DNA from: Pithys albifrons albifrons
Lineage: Eukaryota > Chordata > Aves > Passeriformes > Thamnophilidae
Direction: 5' to 3'
DNA: 64,000 nt
Assembly (NCBI RefSeq): GCF_047495875.1
Contig: NC_092472.1
Coordinates: 1,227,349-1,291,348, forward strand
Shown: one piece after another, positions 48,208 to 57,640 of the stretch
Numbering within the stretch: position 1 is the first letter of the stretch
How the letters are laid out: every line of letters starts with the position of its first letter
Program-made: the position numbers and the translations under genes
The notes under the pieces: generated by a model
The model's database searches: none
Seen by the model: the letters and a program-made list of their open reading frames with translations, nothing else
Told to the model about the DNA's origin: nothing

Positions 48208-48236
48208 TAATTAATTTTTTTTTTTTCCTTTTTCAG
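48208..48236 (+). other. FGF18: 3' splice site of FGF18 terminal exon
   Basis: A long uninterrupted pyrimidine tract (about 20 T/C bases) ends in TTTTTCAG; the exon begins CCT GAT GGC at 48237 in phase 0, matching the phase of the upstream donor at 23069/23070. The A-containing TAATTAAT just upstream is a plausible branch region. Confidence 0.92.
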
Positions 48237-48503
48237 CCTGATGGCACCAGTAAGGAGTGTGTTTTCATTGAAAAAGTCCTAGAAAACAACTACACGGCAC
48301 TGATGTCTGCAAAATATTCAGGCTGGTATGTTGGATTCACCAAAAAAGGGAGGCCACGGAAAGGGCCCAAGACTCGGGAAAACCAGCAAGATGTACATTT
48401 TATGAAGAGGTACCCAAAGGGGCAAGTGGAGATACAGAAACCTTTCAAGTACACAACAGTCACCAAGAGGACTAAGAGAATACGACCCACCAACCCCAGT
48501 TAA
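48237..48503 (+). CDS. FGF18: FGF18 terminal coding exon (88 codons plus stop)
   Basis: Encodes residues corresponding to 120-207 of FGF18, the C-terminal half of the beta-trefoil and the basic tail. It opens [19 protein letters not shown], completing the FGF/HBGF signature begun in the previous exon (Gly-x-Leu ... Glu-Cys-x-Phe-x-Glu-x6-Tyr). NNYT provides an N-glycosylation sequon. [18 protein letters not shown] carries the heparin-binding loop, and [13 protein letters not shown] is diagnostic of the FGF8/17/18 subfamily. The segment [11 protein letters not shown] near the end matches FGF18 and not FGF8 or FGF17. The very C-terminus differs from the mammalian protein as I remember it: KGQVEIQ rather than [18 protein letters not shown] rather than RSRRIRPTHPA, all mild changes. 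The stop is TAA at 48501-48503. The product is secreted and signals through FGF receptors with heparan sulphate. Confidence 0.97.
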   Translation, partial: PDGTSKECVFIEKVLENNYTALMSAKYSGWYVGFTKKGRPRKGPKTRENQQDVHFMKRYPKGQVEIQKPFKYTTVTKRTKRIRPTNPS

Positions 48504-48624
48504 AAATAGACAAAAAACAATGTCACAATAAGAAACCACAAAAAGAAAAAAAAACTGCACCAGAGGAATATTTTTACATTAATAATAAGGAAGAAGCTCT
48601 ATTTTTGTACATTGTGTTTAAAAA

Positions 48625-48648
48625 AATAAAAATAAAAAAATTAATAAA
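48625..48648 (+). terminator. FGF18: proximal poly(A) signal cluster of FGF18
   Basis: Three AATAAA hexamers, at 48625-48630, 48631-48636 and 48643-48648, about 125-145 bases after the stop codon. Another AATAAA pair occurs at about 48835-48843 (AAATAAATAAAACC). Confidence 0.6.
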
Positions 48649-49150
48649 AGACTAGATGGCAAATGCTGGGGAAAGCTGTTCGGGATTTATTGTGACTTGA
48701 AAAACAAAATGAACTGCTCTATTTAAATTGACTTCTTGCTGTTGATGACACACAGGTGCTTATTTCGCTTTTTGGAAAGGACAACTTTTCAAGCATATCC
48801 CCAGAGGGAGAAAAAAAAGTAATTATTAAAAAAAAATAAATAAAACCAAAGAAAACCCAAGTTCATTCCCAAAGTTTCTGAGACCCTGCCCTGCCAAGTG
48901 CCGGTTTTGCAGTAATCTATTTATTGTCTGCTGCCCCCCGGCCCGAGACGAGACAAGATGGTCTGTGCTGCATTGAGGGAGTTCTGTGGAGTTCTCGGCG
49001 CATGGATCTTCTGTAATCTTCCTGACGACATAAGGTGTCACGGCTCTGTGATCCTGCATTGTGCTCAGTTCTGGAGAATGCTGCTAAATACATTCAAGTG
49101 ACTACAAGATGACCTAGTACACCAATGATAAGGGAATATTTTAAAACCAG

Positions 49151-49182
49151 CTATATTATATATATTATATATATATAAGCTA
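49151..49182. repeat. TA-rich simple repeat in FGF18 3' UTR
   Basis: TATATTATATATATTATATA-type run of about 30 bases directly before the second AU-rich motif. It could form a hairpin in the mRNA. Confidence 0.85.
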
Positions 49183-49239
49183 TTTATTTCACCTCTCTGT
49201 ATATTGCAGTTCCATGAACCAAGTATTACTGCCTCAACA

Positions 49240-49245
49240 ATTAAA
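49240..49245 (+). terminator. FGF18: distal poly(A) signal of FGF18
   Basis: ATTAAA, the commonest variant of the hexamer, inside ACAATTAAAAAAAATTATTT; followed by T-rich and GT-containing sequence (GCATATTTTTGCTGTTC at 49268-49284). Assigned by position only. Confidence 0.4.
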
Positions 49246-49262
49246 AAAAATTATTTAAAAGA

Positions 49263-52200
49263 CATGCACATATTTTTGCTGTTCACACTTCTTTCTCCTC
49301 CTGGAGTAGTGTTTTTTTAATGTATATTTATCTTTTATGCAAGGGCAGCAGGATATGTTTGGGGTAGTTTCCCCACTATGAACTTCATTGCTATTCTCTG
49401 CTTCCTCCTGTTTGTTAACACTCTCTTCCTCCTCCTCCCTGGTTGTTCTCACATGGAAGAGGTCCTGGCATGGGGTGATGGTGGGCTGAGTGTGGTGGGA
49501 TCCACACTGATGTTTTTCAAGAGCAGCAGTTACATTTGACACTTTTCAGTCCAACGAATCTTTCCTAAACTTTGGCCAAGGAGAAGGTAAACTGGAAAAT
49601 GAGCATCTGACTCCATTAACACATACTTAGGTGTAGCTCGTTTCCTTCGCTAGAGGTTTTAGAGGGACTATTGGTTTCAGCTGTTGAAGTCAATATTGTG
49701 CCTTTTAAAAACTTGCCCTCAACTAGAAAAATGCTTCCCCCTTGTCCAGCATGGTTGTCCCAGCCCATAGAGTGACCTGCTTCCCTGGTCAGTCCTGCCA
49801 GCTTTCCTCCCGGGGGTTCTGCATGGGACGTGGGTGATATCAAGTGACCCATAAACAGAAAGTGGGGAAAAGAAGCAAGGTGAAATAATGGACCTCAGAT
49901 TTTAGCTGAAATGGTAACTGGGCCCAAGTCAAGGTTTAAGGAGGAGCTCACTTGGCTTTTCCCTTCTCTCTGTGTGCAGATATTGCTGCACTCCCTGGCT
50001 ACAGCCAGAGCTGGAAATGCTCAAAGCCACTAAGAAAGCTTTTTCTTGTTAATCACAAGAATGACTCTCCCCAGAACAAGCTTTCTCAAGATAACTTTGA
50101 GAGCTGCAGCCAAATCCTGCAGTTCAAAGTTGTTTGGGAGATGGTGCAGATAAGCGTGCAAGCTTGAGGATGCTTATCTGAACCAATCTCCAAACCTCAC
50201 AAGCCTAGAGAAAAATGAACAGTCACTCCATGCTGCTCCAGGAGAAGCTGGGCAGCTACACAGATGATGCCCTCACCCCAGCTGAGAACAGAAGGTCACT
50301 TGAGCAGCCCCTCTCCCTGTGGGTGTGCTGGGAGCTTCTCTCCTGGTGCACCTGGAGACAAGCACGGAAGCAGGACTCAATAGCATGGTGATGAAATTGG
50401 CTGGTGGGGGCTGGAAGGCTTTGCCAGCTTTGTCTTCACATTGATTCATGTGGGAAAAATTTGGTGATAGTTCAGAGGAGTGCTGGGTGTGGAGGACTGG
50501 GAGTGGCTGGAGATGTGCTCTTTAGTACCTCCAAGAGGAGAAGCCCAGTTGATTTCCAGAGTAAGAAAGGATTTATGAGTGCTTTTTTTATCCACCATGG
50601 CCCTGATGGTTTCACTCTCAGAGCGACAGGGTTTGTTGGCTATTGGGGAAATTCGAAGGGGTGGAGAAGTCTAGGCAGAAGGGATCTTCTTTGAGGCTGA
50701 GAGCAGCCAGGGACCTGCTCCCTGTCCAACAGTGCCCACTGGGTTCTGAGGTTGGCATGTTGTATTGAGGGGACATGCAATTGGTAGTTGAGGCTTCTGG
50801 CACTTGTGTCAGTGGTTGACAAGAATATTGCCTGTGAGTGAGACAGGTTCCTCAGTGAGACAAGCTCCTCAGGCTGTGAAAAGTCAGTGTGGTGAGGAGA
50901 TGTGATGCTCATCTGGATTAGGTGTTGTCAGAGGGATTTGTTGGTTGAGAATGGTGTGCTTTAAGTATTTGTGTTTGAATATCTGCTCTTCAGGCTTTAT
51001 TAACAGCAAAAGTGGGGCGAAGATGAGAAGAATTTACATAAGGTTCCCTTCAGAGCACTTTAACTTTGGACAAAAGAGTGGTCTGGGGAGAAGACGTTCA
51101 AGAAATGAACAGAAATAGGGGAAATCCATCCTGTGCCCAGCAATGAAGAGCTTGTGGCCACCAGGCACATCGTGTTCCTGCCCTGGGTGTTGCTCGGTGC
51201 TCAGGCCAGTGATTATGAGTGGTTATCAACACTGGACAGGTCTCTCTGATGACCTCCAGACTAGACAAGAAGCTTGTCAGTGGCATTTAACCTATTTTTT
51301 CCTTTCTAAAGGTCTTTGGTCTCCCTGAATATTAGCTGAGATTTCCCACCTAGGCTATTGCATTTGATTTACTTTATAATTGAAAATTGTTAACAAGGAT
51401 TTAATTACTATTGTGGAAATAACCTCAAGAGAGAGAGGCATAACACTAGTGATTGCTTCAAGCAACTGATGACATTAAAGTGTGTGGAGCTCTGAGTGAG
51501 CACACTTCAACAAGTACACTACTTAAATAATAAAAGTACATTGTAGCTACTGTCTCAGAAATGCTGCTGGATTTGTCACGATGTCGTGATAGGTGAGACC
51601 AGATAGTGGCACAGTCTGACAATGCTGTAGTTGGCTTTGTTCTTCTGAGTGCAGGGGCCACTGAGCATCTTAAAATGTGTGTCCCACCCAGGAGGGAAAC
51701 TCTGTGGGTCCAAGGAAGTTTTTGAGCATTTTGCACAAACCAGGCTGCTGTTTGGTCAGACCTCCTGAGTGGTGGGTCTCCTGTGCTGTCCCTGTGATAG
51801 TGAAGGGTCAGTGGTCAAAGCTCAGTCTGGTCCAAGTGGTTCAAATTCTTCACCACAATGGTGTTTTGCCCTGCCTGGGACTTACCACTGGCCAAGAAGA
51901 CAAAGAGTCCGAGTCCCTGTGCAAGGTGCCTGCCAGCGCCCTGCCAGCCTTGGAGCACAGAGCTTTCAGTGGGTGGGAGCAGTTGACCAAGTAGACATCC
52001 CTGCAGCTGGAGCTGGTGTAGTCTTCCCTGCTTGACAGCTGAGTCATTTTGTTGTTCCTCTGCCTTGTTGATGCAAATGCAGTGCCATTGCAAGCTCTGT
52101 GCTGCAAAGCTGGGTGGTTGCTGCACCTGGTGTGCCCCGATGGAACCTGGTCTGCCCCTCTCAGCCAACAGCTGGATTTTGGCAGTACAGCCTTTGGGAG

Positions 52201-55200
52201 CACAAGCACATGAAATTTGTGTTCGTTTTCTTGGGCTGTCCCTGCTGTCTTTAGCTCAGGTTCATCCCCAAGGTGGTGAGTCACAGGCTGGCAGTTCAGA
52301 TGAACTTTTTGCAGGTGTGAAGCAGCAGGGCAGCCTCTTCCAGGAGCACGTTTGCAGTTTTAGCTCTGCCCTTCTGCATGTGAAAGGTCATTGCACCTGC
52401 CCACATGTGTAGGGCAGGGGAATTGATCCCTTCAGTTACAGCTCTTACACACCATCATGTGTGATATCTATGCAGGTAACAGTAGTTCTGACACATCTCC
52501 AATAAATGCCATAAGGTGGCACAAGGTGAGGATGAAGCTATCAGGCAAAAAATAATGAAGTCTGGGGAAGGGCTGCTGCCCTGGTGCTTCAGTGACAAGA
52601 AGACCCAACTTCTATGCCCCTGACTTCTGGAGTTAAGGCCACAATGTAAACCAGCTGGATGCTCTTGTGCCTGTGAACCCCATGTGTCTTCAGGTGTGTG
52701 TTGGAGGGGAGCAGAGCTTGGGGAGGATTCTGGAAAGCACTGTGATGCCTGAGCTCAGCTCACCCCTGCCTGTTGCATTGCCCCCAACCACTTGGGTCTT
52801 TGCAGTAACTTACTTACCTGGGCTAATGGGAACACAGCAAGGTGCAAGTTAGGCCTGGTTTAAGCAAACACCCAGCCTACACCAGCCTTGGACCAAGGCT
52901 TGACAGGTGATTGTGTAGCCCTATGGGTGATATTCTGCTCCATGGATATCCATCAGCTTTCCTTGATTCTCAAGCAATTTGGTGTCTCTGTTCTTCCACA
53001 AGAGCAGTGGAATAAAATTTCAGCCAGGACTTTAGACTTCAGCTGGGGAAGATGGTTTTTGTCTTGTCAAGAGTTTGTCCACCAAGGAAGATCTGACTGA
53101 ACAACCAGAGTTGACTGTAGGTGGGACAGAAAACATGTGTCTTTGGCTCTAAGAGTCTGCTGTGTTACCATGCCTACCTTTGAAAATAAGGCTGGAATAT
53201 GTGAAAAAAGTGTGTGTGTGTGTTTTCTTTTCTAGGGCACTGGATTACTGTGCAATGCAAGTACCTGCTGGTGCAGGAGAAAGAGGAGCTGTGTGTGTTG
53301 ATCTGGCTGTACATACCCCTGCAACAGCCCAGAGCCCCACTGAGTCCCACTTGTCCAGCAGAGCAGGAAGAGTCACACAAAGCATGGGGTGTCCCCCAGC
53401 AGAACAGCTTTTCTCTATTAAACACTGTGGTTCGTGTCTGCTGCAAGGGAAAGCAGGTATATTCCTATGCATAATTTCCTGGTGGTGTGCCAAAGGGTGG
53501 AAGTTTATACTTAAGATTCACAACAGCTGTTTAAAGTGCCTGTGTCTCGTGCCAGCCGTACCACCTGAATGGCCAAGGGATATATATAAAACTTCAATTA
53601 TTTTTTGAATGTTTGTTGTTATTCATTTGGAGATGGATGAGAGGAGATTCCTCATAAATGATGTAACCCATGCAGACTCTGTTATTTCCAACAGTGTGAG
53701 TTGAAAAATTAGGGAGGAAAAATCAGGTCAAACTGAAACTTTTCTTTCTCCATTTTTTTTTTTTTTTTTTAGGAAGGCAAAGTACTGAGTGGAGCGATTT
53801 GGGTTTACCAGAGACATTTAATTCACCCTATTAACAATTTCTTTAAATAGATGTGATTTTACAGAGGAAAAAAAAAAGCAATAGAAGCTTTGCTTTGAAA
53901 GCAAAAAGCAATTATTTGATGTGTAAAAAAGTCTCCCCTGCCCATTTATTAGTTGGCCCTGTTTTCAGTGTCGCTCAGGAGATTTGATCCCCCTGCTAAA
54001 ATGCAATGCTATGTCAGTTTGCTGTTTCTTTAGCAGGAAGGCTGAGGCCCTCGATGGTAACTCTCACCACCTTGCCTAGAGCCCTCTGATGGGTGCAGAG
54101 CCCAAACCTTCTCTGAGCTGACCCTGTCCTACCACTTTCTGCTGCCCTCCTACCCCTCCTTTTTCTTCAGAAATCCTGGAACAAAGTTCATAAGTTTGTT
54201 TGTTTCCTTTTTCCCATGGCATTTTAAGCTTGCAAGGCTTGTGTTAAAGTGCCATCCCAAGGAGATCTGCATGGTGAGCATCCACCCTCTGCAGAGTCCC
54301 TGTCCCTCAGCGAGGTGTGCCACATACTGGGGTCCCTGTGGCCACCAAGACCTGTGAATTTAGTGGTTGCTGACATAGACAAGCCAAGCAGAGAGCTCTA
54401 GGCTGGTGGCAACCCCTACAGTCCCTGACCGTGTTTGTTGTGGGTGGGACTCGTTTCTACTCAGAAAATTATGGAAAATTTAGTCCAACTAGTGAAGTGA
54501 GAAGGTGGCTGACACCTGCCTGGGCAAGAGCTGATTCTCAGTTTTGGAGCAGACTAAAGGATAACTGTCTGCGCATCCCCAGTGGCTGCCAGGCTGGGGG
54601 ACCCGTGGCTGAGCCACAGGAAGCATAACTGAGTTATACAGTGCTTGGGAAACAACCAGTTGAGTTTCCCAAGCCACATCAAACCCATCTAAAGAGAGAT
54701 GAATTGGTCTGCTCAGGCCTAAAGGATAGAAAACACTGCCTTGTTTTGAAAAAAACAACCACAGCGGCCAGGAATAATAGAAGATGTAACCGCACCAAAG
54801 CCTCTAATGGGAGTTTCCTCCTTGGTTAAGCAGCACAAGAGCCATGAGGTTCACGGTGTGTTTTGAGGGATGTCCTGGCTGAAGGACAGCATGACCCAGC
54901 CAGGGGAATCACTGCAGGTGATGCTGCCATGCCCCTTCCTAGCCAGGCACTGAAGCCTCGTTCCTCCACTGGGCTGTGTTTTCTCCAGCTTGTGCAATCC
55001 TGGTCTTGGAAGGGCCATTTTTTTCTCCAAAGGAGGAAATCGAAACCCACTCACTCCCTGTGTAAATACAATGAGCTGTGGTAGTCATGGGAGAAATTTG
55101 CAGTTGGGAAATTTCACTCCAAAATTTCCCAGCTTGGGAATCCAGACATGTGCCCAATTTTGGGTTACACCAACATCAGTAGGTGGGAGAGAGATGTGCC

Positions 55201-56081
55201 CTCAGAAACTCTGGCGTGGGTGGAGCAGCAAGGGTGCAAGGAAAGGCTTTCCCAGTGTGTGATGAGGTTGTGCCAAGGGTCAGCTGGGAGCAGCCCCTGT
55301 CCTGGCCAGTTTGGAGCTGGCTGGGTGGAGTGCTGTGTGCTTGGGGGATGTTGTGTGTGAGGACAGGGGCAAGTGGTGTCAGGGACCAGGAGGGAAGGGG
55401 ATGGTGTGCGAGAGGCCATGGCCCGTGGCACTCCAGCCAGCAGTGCATCAGTTCCTGGGAGGTAGCACATGTTACTTTGATCATATGATCGGATTTGCAT
55501 GAGTCAGGATGTAAAAATCTTGGCTGGGGTTTACAAAGAAGCCTAGAGGAATGAGCTGCCTGTTTATCTGTGTATCTGACATGAGCACAGAGGGAAAACC
55601 CTTCCGCTCCTTCATGGGACTATTTTCCAGTGAGAGACAGTTATGTGGATCTCAAACGTTGTTTATGGCCATGGCAGGCTTTTGGGCTGTGATCATCTCT
55701 GCTCAAGAGCTTTCGAAAGGATAAAATGAGCCTCCTATTATAAGGACTGAAAATAATCCTAAATGAATAACACACGTGCAGCCTTCACAGGCACACATTT
55801 CTGAGCCATTGGAAATGTTGGCACATGCAAACAAACAAAAACACATGTCTCGGGCCTCTGGTTTTCATAGATTTCTGCATGCCATGACATTTGGGGGGAT
55901 GGCATTGCCAAGAGCTAACGAACCAGATTCCCAGGCTTGGCTTGCAGAGTGCCTTGGTGATGCAGGGACTAAGAGGAGAGGCCTTTGGGCTGGGGAAGGG
56001 CTCTGGGGACCCTGCACTGCAGGAGAGCCTTCAAGGGGTGCCTGCCCATGGGAGGACAAGGCAGTGGGGAAGGGCTGCTCC
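49263..56081. other. intergenic DNA downstream of FGF18
   Basis: No gene recognised. The run of 18 T followed by AG at 53753-53772 resembles a splice acceptor or an inverted poly(A) tail, but no exon follows. A short GT repeat lies at 53208-53222. A non-repetitive AT-rich stretch at 53860-54020 could be a conserved element. Open frames at 51677-52412, 53162-53608 and 55776-56237 show no recognisable domain. In other vertebrates FBXW11 is the next large gene in this direction, and no exon of it was seen here. Confidence 0.45.
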
Positions 56082-56220
56082 CTCTGGAGCAAGGTGGGCA
56101 ATGAGACTCTGGAGCAAGGTGTAAAACGGAGAGGCTCCAGAGCAACGTTTCAAATTGGGAGGCTCCGGAGCAAGGTGTGCAGTGAGGAGGCTTTGGAGCA
56201 AGGTTGGCAATGGGAGGGCT
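56082..56220. repeat. 28-bp degenerate minisatellite (five units)
   Basis: Units begin CTCTGGAGCAAGGTG or close variants at 56082, 56107, 56135, 56163 and 56191, with a spacing of 25 and then 28, 28 and 28 bases; a partial sixth start occurs at 56219. The 227-codon minus-strand open frame at 55969-56652 reads through this array, and its Pro/Ser/Cys-rich repetitive sequence is a by-product. Confidence 0.85.
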
Positions 56221-56556
56221 CTCTGGAGGCAGCCTGAGACCAGGGATCTGCACCCACCTCTGCTGGAAGGCAAAAAAGGTGATGGGGAGCAATTGCTTAT
56301 AAACCTGCAGCTGATGGCAGTGCCTAAAATACTCCAGAGAGAAAGTTTGGGCAAGTTGCATGTGTACAACTCCATCTGATCCTAAAGTTGTCATGACAAT
56401 GACATTGGCAATCGCCATCAGAGCCAGCATGGGCATGGGGAATAGAGACCCTGCATCTGCCCAGAGCTGGCAAAGAGCTGGGCTTGTCCAGGCTGTGCCC
56501 GCAGAGCAGCTGGTATGACCCACGGCGCTCATGCAGCTTGTATGCACCGTCTCTCC

Positions 56557-56585
56557 GTCTGTCCGTCTGTCTGTCTGTCTGTCTG
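56557..56585. repeat. (TCTG)n microsatellite
   Basis: CCGTCTGTCCGTCTG followed by perfect TCTG copies, about seven units in all. Confidence 0.93.
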
Positions 56586-56999
56586 GATTCCTTGGGAAAG
56601 GTAAAACACCGTTTCCTGCAGGGTCAGGTATTTTGGAGGGGGAAGAAAGCAATTTGTGGCTGTGTTGTCTGCCTGATCAAAAGTGTTACCGGACTCGGCT
56701 ACACAATGTGCACTCTTTAAACCAGTCCCAATTAGCCCTTCTTGCTAATGCTGCGTTTCATTCCTGGGAGACTGCACTCAGAGAGCTGTTATGACTTTGT
56801 GATTGTGCACATACCTTTATGTGCTTTCATTCTTAATCCCCTTTTTGCAGAAGCCAAAAGGTCTTCCAGCCAAAAAGGAAATCAAAACCTTTTGTTGGCT
56901 GCTTCATATGAATTAAGGGTGGGATGAAGGTTGTAGCAGGATCTTAATTAGCCATTGTAAATAACGAGAGCGGCAGTGCCTGCAACCATATACCACCTT

Positions 57000-57640
57000 G
57001 GGTTGTGATATTGTCAGACCACACAAAGCTAGGTGAATGGGCAGCACAATGGCAGATAAAATTCACCCCTGACAACTGCAAGGCAAGGCAGGGCAAGGAA
57101 GAATTTGAGCTGTGCATGCACTCCATTGGGTTCCACACTAATTGTAATCATTTATGCTCATAAAATGAGTGCAATCACAGTGACTCTGGGTTTTTTTTCC
57201 TTCTCACTGTTGTGAAAGTAAAACAAAATATAAGGATGGTTAAAGAAAGGGATGTAAAATATTTCCAAAAGCCTGACTGCTCACAGTATAGGTCCAGTGG
57301 AGACCCTTGTTAACATGCCGAGCTCCTCTCTGGATATCTGATCTCAAAAGGGGATATAGTGGAAATAATAAGTGTTCAGAGCCTGACAATGAAAATACTT
57401 AGAGGCCTGGTGAGGGAATGCTTTATGGAGGTATTGAAAGGACTGTGCCTGCTTCATTTAGAGGCAGGAAAATAATGAGTAGTCTAGACTGCAGAGAAAG
57501 GAAATTGGGATCTCCCACTCACCTGCTCTCCCAACACAGGGGGAAATTCAATGAAAGGCAACAAATGTCAAAACTGCTGAAAGAGAGTAGTTCTTGACTT
57601 GGGGAAAATTAACATATAGTGTGGAAATTAAGCTTTGAGT
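57000..57640 (+). mobile_element. ancient CR1/L3-type LINE remnant
   Basis: Very degraded. The frame beginning near 57007 reads ILSDHTKLGEWAAQWQIKFT followed by PDNCKA, which follows the order Asp-(Asp)-Thr-Lys-Leu-Gly ... Trp-x-Met-x-Phe-Asn-x-Asp-Lys-Cys-Lys seen just after the FADD box in CR1/L3 reverse transcriptases. Further on, 57330-57490 (AGTGGAAATAATAAGTGTTC, TGAAAATACTTAGAGGCCTG, TGCTTTATGGAGGTATTGAA, AGGACTGTGCCTGCTTCATT) tracks the LINE segment encoding the ERLKELGLFSL-type C-terminus. 57590-57625 may be the following stretch. The age suggests an amniote-level insertion, unlike the younger CR1 copies in this window. Confidence 0.6.

Larger units (their letters stand above)
23070..48236 (+). 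other. FGF18: last intron of FGF18 (25,167 bp)
   Basis: Bounded by GTAAGT at 23070 and a long pyrimidine tract ending in TTTTTCAG at 48236; both flanking exons are in phase 0. The intron contains CR1 fragments at 26102, 30205, 31411, 34241 and 46575. The 35.1-41.2 kb cluster holds an antisense ORF, a 5S-derived sequence, a nearly full-length CR1 and an LTR-like element. A candidate enhancer lies at 43010-43545. Stretches not itemised (23100-26100, 26460-30200, 31475-34240, 41144-43000, 43550-46570, 46660-48200) show only non-repetitive, non-coding-looking DNA with chance open frames. Confidence 0.9.
48504..49262 (+). other. FGF18: FGF18 3' UTR (end inferred)
   Basis: AT-rich sequence following the stop codon, with several AUUUA-type instability motifs, including UAUUUAUU at 48916-48924 and 49181-49189. 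A TA-rich run lies at 49151-49180. Poly(A) signals occur near 48625-48648 and 49240-49245, so a short and a longer 3' UTR are both plausible. The end is inferred from the last signal, not from transcripts. Confidence 0.6.

Noticed and set aside
53753..53772. Run of T followed by AG read as a splice acceptor
   Set aside because: The frame after it soon hits stops and nothing resembles an exon; more likely a homopolymer or old inverted poly(A) tail.
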